The position numbers were made by a program, and so were the translations under genes. A stretch of DNA of 24,181 nt from Bacteroidales bacterium UBA4295. Its GTDB lineage: Bacteria > Bacteroidota > Bacteroidia > Bacteroidales > Paludibacteraceae. The DNA lies in assembly GCA_002395805.1 (NCBI GenBank), contig DGVB01000038.1:1-24181 (forward strand), in the 5' to 3' direction. The notes beneath the pieces are model-generated. The model did not search any database. It worked only from the letters and a program-made list of their open reading frames with translations, and was not told where the DNA came from. Position 1 is the first letter of the stretch, and each line of letters opens with the position of its first letter. Shown piece after piece: positions 1 through 6,173 of the stretch.

Positions 1-564
1 GATCGGGAAAATACATTGTTTGATGGCGTCGCGGGACAAGATACAGTCCACATCGGTGTTGATGAAATACGGCGTGCTGATCACGTTCAGACCCGCGTTC
101 ACCGCGTCGGCTTTCGTACCTCCGTTCACCTTATCGACTACCGTCAATCGGTGGTAACGGGGGTTGAAAGAACGGAACAGACGACGGAACGGCTTGCAAT
201 GGATCCGCTCTACGTACTCGAACGGAATCTCCTCCAGATCAAAATTGCTGATCAGCAATTCCAGCGTGTTGTCTTTACTTCCGTCGTTCACAATCACGAC
301 CTCGAAATTCGGATAGTCTAACTGCAGCAGCGAGTTCACATTATCTACGATCGTTTTGCTCTCGTTGTATGCCGGAGCCACGATACTTACACCCGGGGCG
401 TATGGACTGTCCTCCACCGCGTAATTGATGTGGTCGTCTGTCCATTTCAGATATTGAGAACTATGGATATAAGCCAGTACTAACAGCAGCACATACGAGA
501 TGATCAACCCTAAACTGTAGAAGAAAATGATCGTACCGTAGAAATATAAGAATGCGTCCCACAT
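1..564 (-). CDS. Family 2 glycosyltransferase, membrane-anchored (partial, C-terminus off the window)
   Basis: This is the first 188 codons of a gene read leftward and cut by the window edge. Seen: a hydrophobic segment at about residues 7-33, then a GT-A fold core with the nucleotide-binding strand VSIVAPAYNES (59-69), VVIVNDGSKDNT (89-100) and a DxD-type metal/sugar-nucleotide motif NTDVDC (169-174). A GGTKADAVNAGL stretch (148-159) matches the NGGKA(D/G)AxN block of processive GT2 enzymes. Known for the family: such proteins transfer sugars from nucleotide-sugar donors at the inner membrane, often to make polysaccharide. The acceptor cannot be told here, because the QxxRW region that would separate processive from single-transfer enzymes lies outside the window. 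The ATG overlaps the stop of the upstream HEAT-repeat gene by one base (TAATG), so the two are probably translationally coupled. Confidence 0.88.
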   Translation of the reverse strand, partial: MWDAFLYFYGTIIFFYSLGLIISYVLLLVLAYIHSSQYLKWTDDHINYAVEDSPYAPGVSIVAPAYNESKTIVDNVNSLLQLDYPNFEVVIVNDGSKDNTLELLISNFDLEEIPFEYVERIHCKPFRRLFRSFNPRYHRLTVVDKVNGGTKADAVNAGLNVISTPYFINTDVDCILSRDAIKQCIFPI

Positions 565-1742
565 TATTCGTCCCTCCTTTCTTCGTGTTGTTCGATTATC
601 TCTATCTGTTTGAAGAACTGGTTGTCATCGCGGCCCGCGTTGGCAAGCTCGTAAAATACTTTCCTGCCCTCCTGACTGTATCTGAATAGACACGATAGAG
701 CCACGGCGCGCGTCTTCTGGCTCGTTGTATGCAGATACGCCTGCCTGAAAAACTCCACCTGCCGACCCGTGTTAATGCTGGCTACCGCGCGCAGCGTCTC
801 ACGCTTAGCTTGTGGGAAAAGAGACCCGTAGTTCTTGACCAACTCATCCTCTGCTTCGGGGTCTCCAATCAGAGCAAGAGCACGGATCGCTGCCGAACAG
901 CATTTCTTACTCGAGGAGTTCAGAAAATCGCGCAGACTACGCTTCTCCTCTTCCGTTCCCCAATAAGGCACTTCCGATATGAACAGCGCCTTCTTGTCTT
1001 CGTTCGTGGATTGGCTGATGAGAGAGGAGAAATGAGGCATCGGGTGACCCTTCGCTACGTGCCAACCGCATAAACGGTGAAAAATAGTGGGGTACCATAA
1101 ATTAAAAGGCTCGCTCACGTCTCTTGTCACCATCGCAAAGGGTTCGGTCTTGCTGCAAAAACCGTAGTACGCACGGGCTAACTCCCGGATCTGAGAATCT
1201 TTATTCTCCAGATAGACCGCTAACGAACCTTCGCTCACGCGGCAGGGAAGGGTCATCAGAATCTGCAGCGTACGTTTCACATCCTTATGTTTCAGCAGAT
1301 TGGTTTCCAATGCTTCTTGTACGCCCGTCAAACGGCATAACCGGCGCATGTTCGGGATATACAGCTTGTGCGTCAATTCCATGCGCAGGCTCTCCAGCAG
1401 ACGGGCCATCACCATCCCGTTCGTCTGGTGCAACTCGCTACGGTCGTGGCGGCAGATGTACTCCATCTCCTCCTGGCTTAGTTTCTCCTCCGTGTGGAGA
1501 ATGTCACGGAATGCACTCTCATATTCACGACGGTATTTCTCGTACTCATTATCGTTGCGCCAACGCCTGTTGGCTTTGCGCGAAAAAAGAATGAATAAAA
1601 CAACGATCGTCACAACGCTCAGGGCTATGATCCCGAACGAAATACGGACCTGCCATGGGAACTGGCGAAGGTAAGCGTCAAGAAGGTAGTTCATATATTG
1701 TACTACTTCCCATCCGTAGAATATTGCTGAAGGTCCTTCCAT
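564..1742 (-). CDS. HEAT-repeat domain membrane protein
   Basis: A protein of up to 392 residues with one transmembrane segment (about 34-54, ISFGIIALSVVTIVVLFILF) and a long soluble C-terminal part. Its helical units, such as SKKCCSAAIRALALIGDPEAEDEL and QAKRETLRAVASI, look like HEAT repeats. HEAT repeats form an alpha-solenoid that binds other proteins, and no catalytic motif is visible. It is followed directly by the GT2 gene with a one-base overlap, so a partner or scaffold role for the glycosyltransferase is a reasonable inference. Start choice: the first ATG (1740-1742) lies only about 5 bases from the transcription start predicted from the promoter at 1754-1784. The in-frame ATG at 1692-1694 would give a 376-residue protein still carrying the membrane segment, with a leader of ordinary length. 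I cannot decide between the two. Confidence 0.75.
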   Translation of the reverse strand: MEGPSAIFYGWEVVQYMNYLLDAYLRQFPWQVRISFGIIALSVVTIVVLFILFSRKANRRWRNDNEYEKYRREYESAFRDILHTEEKLSQEEMEYICRHDRSELHQTNGMVMARLLESLRMELTHKLYIPNMRRLCRLTGVQEALETNLLKHKDVKRTLQILMTLPCRVSEGSLAVYLENKDSQIRELARAYYGFCSKTEPFAMVTRDVSEPFNLWYPTIFHRLCGWHVAKGHPMPHFSSLISQSTNEDKKALFISEVPYWGTEEEKRSLRDFLNSSSKKCCSAAIRALALIGDPEAEDELVKNYGSLFPQAKRETLRAVASINTGRQVEFFRQAYLHTTSQKTRAVALSCLFRYSQEGRKVFYELANAGRDDNQFFKQIEIIEQHEERRDE

Positions 1743-1753
1743 AAATGAGCACG

Positions 1754-1784
1754 CAAAAGTACTAAAATTTTACCAATATACAAA
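1754..1784 (-). promoter_or_regulatory. Bacteroidota sigma-ABfr-type promoter for the HEAT/GT2 pair
   Basis: On the minus strand, TTTG (plus 1781-1784) is followed by 19 bases and TACTTTTG (plus 1754-1761). This matches the TTTG...TAnnTTTG promoter described for Bacteroides. The predicted transcript start is near 1747, very close to the first ATG of the gene. Confidence 0.7.
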
Positions 1785-1830
1785 ATTTATTGGGAAAAAT
1801 ATACGTTTTTTATGTTTTTTGTAAGGCTTT

Positions 1831-1862
1831 TTTGCAAAAGTGAAACTTTTGTTGTATCTTTG
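1831..1862 (+). promoter_or_regulatory. Bacteroidota-type promoter for the 7-TM AraC-type regulator
   Basis: TTTG (1831-1834), 20 bases, then TATCTTTG (1855-1862), fitting TTTG-N-TAnnTTTG. The expected start near 1869 leaves a leader of about 28 bases before the ATG at 1897. It is divergent from the promoter at 1754-1784, and the two -33 elements are about 47 bases apart, so one bound regulator could act on both. Confidence 0.68.
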
Positions 1863-1896
1863 CACCCGATTTTAATCGTAAACCGTAAATCAACTT

Positions 1897-2997
1897 ATGA
1901 CTCGCCAGTTAATTGAAATACTACTCATCAATATCCCGGCATACATCTGTGCCGGACTTGCTCTCTACCGCAAAATTAACAAAGGACAGTATTACGAGGC
2001 GGTCATTTTCGCCCTGCTTGTTCTGGATCTCTTCTGCATGGCGTTTTTTACGGCTATGGTGCTAAACCCCGAGACGGCAACCGGTAGCAACATGCAATGG
2101 TTGGCTATCCTTACCGTACTTGTTGTGCCAATCTTATATGCCTTCCACGCTCCTTATACCGGACACGAGAGAATCGATTGGGCTACCATCTTGCTCTTTC
2201 TGATCGCAGGACTGATTTTTGTGCCTGCCACCAGTATCGAACTCGCGCCATCCTACGCCGTCCGGTATGATACTATGCCTATGGAGGGATATGGAGTTTC
2301 AATCTTCTATCGGGGAATGTACCTCTTTCATATAGACTGGATTATCATTATTCTCTTGTTACAAACAACTATTGCGTACCTCCGGGTTTGGCGTGTCGTT
2401 CGATATGTGCATGCGCAGGGCGGACACTACTCCCTCTCTACAAGAGCCGTCCTGGCATGGGATTTTAACTGCGGATTTTTTATGGTCGTCTTTTTCCTCG
2501 TACCACTCTCTTTGTGGCAAACACCCGTGATGAGGGTGATATATATGATCATGGCGGCCCTCATCATCGCTGTCGGATCGCTGCTCATCTTCCTGGGCTT
2601 CGATCTCAATCCCGTTTCCGAGGACTCGGGAAAAAGAAGCAGTCTCAAGGAGTTTGTCCAGGAAAACTCTGAACTCGTCTCAAGTCTCAGGTATCTCCTG
2701 GAGGAGGAGAAAATCTATCTCGAACCCCGTATTCAGGCGGAGACCGTCGTCCATCGCCTCGGAACCAACTTCGTCTATTTCAACAAGATCATGAATGCCG
2801 AGTATGGTATCTCTTTCCCCGAATACGTCCACCGCGCCAGAATCCGTTATGCCCGGCAACTCGCAAAAGATGCCAACGCATCTTCCCCCCTAACCCTTGA
2901 TTCCATTGCCACCCGGTGTGGATACAAGGATACCGACACTTTTATCCGTCTCTACCGGCTCATCACTGGCGAAGATCCCGCTACCCTACTCCGCTAA
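1897..2997 (+). CDS. AraC-type regulator with a multi-span membrane N-terminus
   Basis: A 366-residue protein. Residues 1-240 contain about seven hydrophobic segments (roughly 5-24, 33-57, 65-85, 95-116, 143-165, 185-207 and 212-237). After a short linker, residues about 265-366 form an AraC/XylS-type double helix-turn-helix: EYVHRARIRYARQLAKD, then LDSIATRCGYKDTDTFIRLYR and a GEDPATL tail that replaces the usual G.SP..YR. There is no kinase or receiver domain. Inference: a one-component membrane sensor that binds DNA while anchored to the membrane. No target operon is evident. It converges on a second, smaller membrane-anchored AraC-type gene, and it diverges from the HEAT/GT2 pair, which makes that pair the most obvious candidate target. 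Confidence 0.85.
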   Translation: MTRQLIEILLINIPAYICAGLALYRKINKGQYYEAVIFALLVLDLFCMAFFTAMVLNPETATGSNMQWLAILTVLVVPILYAFHAPYTGHERIDWATILLFLIAGLIFVPATSIELAPSYAVRYDTMPMEGYGVSIFYRGMYLFHIDWIIIILLLQTTIAYLRVWRVVRYVHAQGGHYSLSTRAVLAWDFNCGFFMVVFFLVPLSLWQTPVMRVIYMIMAALIIAVGSLLIFLGFDLNPVSEDSGKRSSLKEFVQENSELVSSLRYLLEEEKIYLEPRIQAETVVHRLGTNFVYFNKIMNAEYGISFPEYVHRARIRYARQLAKDANASSPLTLDSIATRCGYKDTDTFIRLYRLITGEDPATLLR

Positions 2998-2999
2998 TC

Positions 3000-3032
3000 A
3001 AAAACTCCCGCTACATTCACATGCCGCGGGAG
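3000..3032 (-). terminator. Rho-independent terminator for the single-TM AraC-type gene
   Basis: Arms CTCCCGC (3005-3011) and GCGGGAG (3026-3032) pair perfectly over 7 bp with a 14-base loop. On the minus strand the stem is followed by TTTTT (plus 3000-3004), so it serves the leftward gene at 3104-3637. On the plus strand no U tract follows directly, though a run of eight T lies at 3058-3065. Confidence 0.65.
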
Positions 3033-3034
3033 CT

Positions 3035-3102
3035 ACAAGCCAATTGAAGAAAAACGCTTTTTTTTAACAAAACCCTCTAATGAAAACATTTAATTGGCTT
3101 GT
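3035..3102. repeat. 11-bp perfect inverted repeat between convergent regulators
   Basis: ACAAGCCAATT (3035-3045) and AATTGGCTTGT (3092-3102) are exact reverse complements 46 bases apart. The right arm ends one base before the stop codon of the leftward gene. The spacer holds AAAAACG followed by a T run that can itself pair. Together with the hairpin at 3005-3032 this gives a nested secondary-structure block between the two regulators. Its role is unknown. Confidence 0.6.
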
Positions 3103-3103
3103 C

Positions 3104-3637
3104 TTATAAACCATTCTTTTCTGTACCTTCCTGCCTATATTGAACAGGAGTTATTCCGAATTGTAAACGGAACAAACGGTGAAAATTATTCGCCGTCAGC
3201 CCAACCTCGTTCGCTATCTCACCAACCGGCTTGGCTGGCTTGTTGCGCAATAGATCGCAAGCTATTTCCAACCGGATGGTATTGATCCTTTGGGGAAACG
3301 ATTGACCAGAAGTATTGCTGCTGATTATACGGTTTAACGCGTGACGCGATAGATTCATTTGGGCTGCAAATGAGTCCCGACCCAAGTTCTGGTCGGCGTA
3401 AAGATGTTCGTCATATACCGCCTTCAAAATCCGGTCGTACTCTTCTTTGTAATTCATTTCCGATTCCTTTGTCATATCATCTTCTAATGTTTCCGATATT
3501 TTCTCTGGTGGTTTGTTTTTCTTCTTGAACCGGCGAAAAACAATATAAAATACAAAAATGTACAACGTGCTGATAACCGCAATTTCTATTGCGATAGTGA
3601 GTATTTGCACCGTAGATAATACACTAAGAATACCCAT
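3104..3637 (-). CDS. Small membrane-anchored AraC-type regulator
   Basis: A 177-residue protein. One transmembrane segment (about 8-34) is followed by a basic stop-transfer stretch RRFKKKNK, a short acidic linker, and an AraC-type HTH domain from about residue 75 to the end. The two helix-turn-helix units are DSFAAQMNLSRHALNRII and VGEIANEVGLTANNFHRLF, closing with FGITPVQYRQ, a good match to the family's FG.TP..YR. There is no room for a separate sensor domain, so whatever it senses must act through the membrane segment or a partner. It has its own promoter, and it converges with the larger regulator at 1897-2997. Membrane-tethered HTH proteins of this kind occur in Bacteroidales; the target is unknown. 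Confidence 0.83.
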   Translation of the reverse strand: MGILSVLSTVQILTIAIEIAVISTLYIFVFYIVFRRFKKKNKPPEKISETLEDDMTKESEMNYKEEYDRILKAVYDEHLYADQNLGRDSFAAQMNLSRHALNRIISSNTSGQSFPQRINTIRLEIACDLLRNKPAKPVGEIANEVGLTANNFHRLFRLQFGITPVQYRQEGTEKNGL

Positions 3638-3681
3638 TCCTTCTACAGACTAATAACTATATTTAATATTCACATTTGCTG

Positions 3682-3713
3682 CAAAAGTACTACATTTATT
3701 CGAATTTTGCAAA
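3682..3713 (-). promoter_or_regulatory. Bacteroidota-type promoter for the small AraC-type gene
   Basis: On the minus strand, TTTG (plus 3710-3713), 20 bases, then TACTTTTG (plus 3682-3689). A start near 3675 leaves about 38 bases of leader before the ATG at 3637. Confidence 0.7.
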
Positions 3714-4177
3714 AAAAAACTTTCTCTCATTTGGCTTTGTCCCAAATTGGTGATTAAAATTTACGAATTGTTTATTAATTCTCTCTTCCTCCCTCTCCCC
3801 GCTCTTCTCGCTCTGTGCATTTCTCGCGCATCATTGCGTGAGCCCTCCTTCTTCTCTCTGTTTGTTCTTTACTCCCTCCCCCCTCCTTCCCCCGGCTTCT
3901 CTGCGGGCGAAATAAGGTCGAAAAGAAGGGCAAATAAGAACTGCATAAGGATAGCATAAGACTAATCCTAGACTTTGTTAAAAATAATTACGTGTAATCT
4001 GCACAATGTCAATATGTTATACGTATGCCCAAAAACTCCAAAAATAGCTTTTTTCCCAGCTTCAATCGCACTTTTTTCACCTTTTTCACTTTTAGCCTGT
4101 TCCTTTTTTGCTGCCATCTTTCCTCCTTTCCCCTTTCACTTTTCCAATAACCCATAACCCCTCAAAATGGACAAAAT
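3714..4177. other. Long non-coding stretch with strand-biased pyrimidine tract
   Basis: I see no gene here. About 3780-3900 is strongly C/T-rich on the plus strand. On the minus strand this gives purine runs, including G-tracts around 3869-3892. A hairpin CTCGCGCA/TGCGTGAG (3823-3830 with 3835-3842, loop TCAT, one G-T pair) interrupts it. A second pyrimidine-rich patch with TTTTTCAC repeats lies at about 4068-4143. Open frames across the tract are low-complexity Ser/Leu/Pro or Arg/Glu strings and are not credible proteins. The role is unknown; it could be a long leader, a structured RNA or an insulating tract. Confidence 0.5.
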
Positions 4178-4220
4178 GGCACAATAATGGACTTTTTGGC
4201 ACAATAATGGACTTTTTGGC
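4178..4220. repeat. Tandem 20-bp repeat with helically phased TGG
   Basis: Two identical 20-base units, each reading GGCACAATAATGGACTTTTT (4178-4197 and 4198-4217), plus a partial third (GGC, 4218-4220). TGG triplets fall at 4168, 4177, 4188, 4197, 4208 and 4217, alternating 9 and 11 bases apart. They therefore recur about once per helical turn on one face of the DNA. The array lies just upstream of a sigma-54-type promoter match and looks like a multi-site regulator binding region for hsp20. Confidence 0.72.
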
Positions 4221-4234
4221 GGGGTTCCGACATC

Positions 4235-4250
4235 TGGCACAGACATTGCA
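4235..4250 (+). promoter_or_regulatory. Sigma-54 (RpoN)-type promoter match upstream of hsp20
   Basis: TGGCAC (4235-4240), 5 bases, then TTGCA (4246-4250) fits the -24/-12 consensus TGGCACRNNNNTTGCW with the invariant GG and GC exactly 10 bases apart. The start would fall near 4260, giving a leader of about 127 bases to the hsp20 ATG. I saw no convincing TAnnTTTG promoter in this interval. Sigma-54 promoters need an enhancer-binding ATPase; none is encoded in the window. Confidence 0.5.
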
Positions 4251-4256
4251 CTATCT

Positions 4257-4376
4257 ATGGCGAAAACGTTAAAGTACGTGAGACTGCAAAAGCAAGCAGC
4301 ACTACTGCAAAGCAGCATGCAAAACAACTACTCCTACAGCTCATGCAAACAACGCAAATTGTTTAACTTAAATTAG
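4257..4376 (+). CDS. Possible 39-residue leader ORF before hsp20
   Basis: An ATG-initiated frame of 39 codons, rich in Gln, Lys and Ser (starts MAKTLKYVRLQKQAALL), with a TAG stop that overlaps the Shine-Dalgarno of hsp20 and ends 11 bases before its ATG. I recognise no homolog. If transcription starts near 4260 as the sigma-54-type match predicts, this ATG would not be in the transcript. Only the in-frame ATG at 4317 (19 codons) could then be used. It may simply be leader RNA, so confidence is low. Confidence 0.22.
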   Translation: MAKTLKYVRLQKQAALLQSSMQNNYSYSSCKQRKLFNLN

Positions 4377-4380
4377 GAGA
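4375..4380 (+). promoter_or_regulatory. Strong Shine-Dalgarno for hsp20
   Basis: AGGAGA sits 7 bases before the ATG at 4388. A clear anti-16S match is unusual beside the other genes here, whose starts mostly have A/T-rich upstream sequence and no such motif. Confidence 0.6.
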
Positions 4381-4387
4381 TTGAATT

Positions 4388-4816
4388 ATGACACCTGCAA
4401 TGTATCGTAGAAACAGTTGGTTCCCAACAGTATTTGATGAGTTTCTGAACTCGGATTTAATGAACACCGTTAGTACAACCGCTCCGTCGGTTAACGTCAA
4501 AGAAACCGAGAAAGCGTATATCGTTGAACTGGCAGCGCCGGGCGTAAAGAAAGACTACTGCCGCGTTCATATCGACGAAGATCACAACCTCTGCGTCGCC
4601 ATCGAGAACAAGTTCGAACACAAAGAGGAAGACAAACACTCGCACTATCTGCGCCGCGAGTTCTCGTACACCAACTACGAGCAGAAATACAGTCTGCCGG
4701 AAGATGTGAACGAAGAAGAGATTAACGCGAAAGTGGAGGACGGTATCCTGACCATCGAACTGCCGAAACTGCAAAAGGTAGTCGGCAAAACGACCAAACA
4801 GATTGAAATCAAGTAA
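4388..4816 (+). CDS. Small heat-shock protein, Hsp20/alpha-crystallin family
   Basis: A 142-residue protein of normal family length. Short N-terminal arm (FDEFLNSDLM), then the alpha-crystallin domain from about residue 33: SVNVKETEKAYIVELAAPG, the central LRREFSYTNYEQKYSLPEDV, and the signature VEDGILTIELPK near 115-127. The C-terminus ends in IEI, the I-x-I motif that docks into neighbouring subunits during oligomerisation. Known role: an ATP-independent cytoplasmic holdase that keeps unfolding proteins soluble for DnaK and ClpB. It is a single-gene unit with its own long upstream region (tandem repeat, sigma-54-type promoter match, strong Shine-Dalgarno) and a hairpin terminator behind it. 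It converges with sufS. Confidence 0.95.
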   Translation: MTPAMYRRNSWFPTVFDEFLNSDLMNTVSTTAPSVNVKETEKAYIVELAAPGVKKDYCRVHIDEDHNLCVAIENKFEHKEEDKHSHYLRREFSYTNYEQKYSLPEDVNEEEINAKVEDGILTIELPKLQKVVGKTTKQIEIK

Positions 4817-4823
4817 AGTACCC

Positions 4824-4847
4824 GGGGACAAAGGACCTGGTACAAAA
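4824..4847. repeat. GGGACAAAGGAC-type dispersed repeat, degenerate copy
   Basis: The stretch just after hsp20 (GGGGACAAAGGACCTGG then TACAAAA) matches the reverse complement of 9640-9665 at about 17 of 23 positions, sharing GGGAC, GGAC and GGTACAA blocks. It is probably a decayed copy of the same short repeat; two copies are weak proof of a family. Confidence 0.4.
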
Positions 4848-4849
4848 TA

Positions 4850-4880
4850 AGAGGGTGTGTCAAAATTTGGCACGCCCTCT
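4850..4880. terminator. Bidirectional terminator between hsp20 and sufS
   Basis: AGAGGGTGTG (4850-4859) pairs with CACGCCCTCT (4871-4880) over 10 positions with one G-U wobble and an 11-base loop. The U tract is short on both sides (TTTGG on plus, TTATTTTG on minus). It lies between the convergent genes and would serve both. Confidence 0.7.
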
Positions 4881-4907
4881 TTGGATTCATAATTGTTGAT
4901 GGACACT

Positions 4908-6167
4908 TTAACTGAGCATCATAATGGCTTTCTTTAATGCCACGATGAACCTGTCTATATCGTTTAGGTCATTATACAAACCGAAGGACACTCTGACCGT
5001 TCCGGGCACGCCCAAAGTGTCTATGAGCGGCTCCGCACAATGATGTCCTGTGCGAACCGCCACCCCCTGCTGGTCCAACAACGTGCCTATATCAAACGGA
5101 TGAAGCAATCCTTCGCTCCCATATGCATTGAAACTGATCACTCCCGCTTTCCGCTGGCCTGCGGCATACACCTTCACTCCTTCTAACTCTCCTAACCTTC
5201 TTTCGCAGTACTCCGTCAGCTCACGCTCGTGCTTCGCTATCGCTTCCATCCCGATACCTTGTATATACGCTATCGCCTGGTGTAACGCATAACTCCCCAC
5301 AAAATCAGGTGTTCCGGCTTCGAACTTATACGGCAGTTCATTGTATGTCGTGCCGCTCCATCGTACGTGGCTGATCATTTCTCCCCCACCCTCGTGAGGC
5401 GGCAGTTGCTCCAGCCATTTCCGTTTGCCGTACAGCACGCCGATGCCCGTCGGACCGTATAGCTTATGACCCGAGAAGGCGAGAAAATCGCAATCTAACG
5501 CCTGCACGTCCACTTGCATATGAGGCACGCTTTGAGCCCCGTCGATGCACACTGGCACGCCTTGCTCATGAGCCAGCCGGATGATCTCTTCGATCGGATT
5601 GATGATGCCTAACACATTGCTTACGTGCGCGACGCTCACTAACTTCGTCTTCGCGCTCAGCATACGCTTATACGCCTCTATATCGAGCGTCAGATCCGCA
5701 CGTAGAGGAATATGCCGCAGGGTCGCCCCATTGCGCGCACAGAGCATCTGCCACGGCACGATGTTCGAGTGGTGCTCCAGACCGCTCACGATGATCTCAT
5801 CCCCCTCATTGATCCATGCTTTAGATTCCCCTCCTTTTGGGGAGGGGTTAGGGGTAGGCTTAGGCTCACCCAATGAGAAAGCCAGCGCGTTGAGACTGTC
5901 GGTCGTGCCTTTCGTAAACACGATTTCGTCGCTGCTCGCCGCACCGATAAACGACGCCACTGCCTTCCGCGCCTCCTCGTGCTTCATCGTTGCTATCTGG
6001 CTCAGGTGATGCACTCCGCGGTGGATATTGCTGTTCCACCGCCCGTACGCCTCTCCGATAGCGTCTATCACCTCTTGAGGCTTCTGACTCGTCGCCGCGT
6101 TGTCCAGATACACCAACGGCCGTCCGTGTACAGTCTCTTTCAATATGGGAAAGTCCTCTCTTTTCAT
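4908..6167 (-). CDS. sufS: Cysteine desulfurase SufS
   Basis: 419 residues. A PLP-dependent group II desulfurase that removes sulfur from cysteine to supply Fe-S cluster assembly in the cytoplasm. Seen: LDNAATSQKP near the N-terminus, EHHSN (131-135), the cofactor aspartate in CIDGAQ (207-212), the PLP lysine K235 in SGHKLYGPTG, and the catalytic C377 in RTGHHCAEP. LYNDLNDIDRFI closes the protein. Odd: residues about 102-115 (PKPTPNPSPKGGES) are an insertion not expected in the family, encoded by a GC-rich palindromic repeat at 5827-5862. It sits in the loop before the EHH strand, away from the active-site motifs, so the enzyme is probably functional. It is the last gene of the long minus-strand run, 6 bases after the aldehyde dehydrogenase. 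No sufB, sufC, sufD or sufE is adjacent. Confidence 0.93.
   Translation of the reverse strand: MKREDFPILKETVHGRPLVYLDNAATSQKPQEVIDAIGEAYGRWNSNIHRGVHHLSQIATMKHEEARKAVASFIGAASSDEIVFTKGTTDSLNALAFSLGEPKPTPNPSPKGGESKAWINEGDEIIVSGLEHHSNIVPWQMLCARNGATLRHIPLRADLTLDIEAYKRMLSAKTKLVSVAHVSNVLGIINPIEEIIRLAHEQGVPVCIDGAQSVPHMQVDVQALDCDFLAFSGHKLYGPTGIGVLYGKRKWLEQLPPHEGGGEMISHVRWSGTTYNELPYKFEAGTPDFVGSYALHQAIAYIQGIGMEAIAKHERELTEYCERRLGELEGVKVYAAGQRKAGVISFNAYGSEGLLHPFDIGTLLDQQGVAVRTGHHCAEPLIDTLGVPGTVRVSFGLYNDLNDIDRFIVALKKAIMMLS
5827..5862. repeat. Dispersed palindromic repeat, copy A (inside sufS)
   Basis: CCCCTCC (5828-5834), a 6-base loop, then GGAGGGG (5841-5847), followed by TTAGGGGTAGGCTT. The same palindrome plus TTAGGG-TAGGCTT tail occurs at 9841-9872, and a degraded form at 9666-9691. 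It keeps the reading frame open and encodes a Pro-rich peptide in SufS. Confidence 0.75.
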
Positions 6168-6173
6168 ACGTTC

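Noticed and set aside
2886..2900. CCCCCCTAACCC in the AraC-type gene as a fourth copy of the palindromic repeat
   Set aside because: Only the short TTAGGG-like core matches. The palindrome is missing, and the peptide fits the normal HTH linker.
3747..3959. Small ORFs on both strands of the pyrimidine-rich tract
   Set aside because: Products are low-complexity strings caused by base composition, with no good start context.
3638..4387. tRNA, riboswitch or CRISPR in the largest gene-free stretch
   Set aside because: No cloverleaf, no known aptamer core that I recognise, and only a two-unit tandem repeat rather than spaced repeats.
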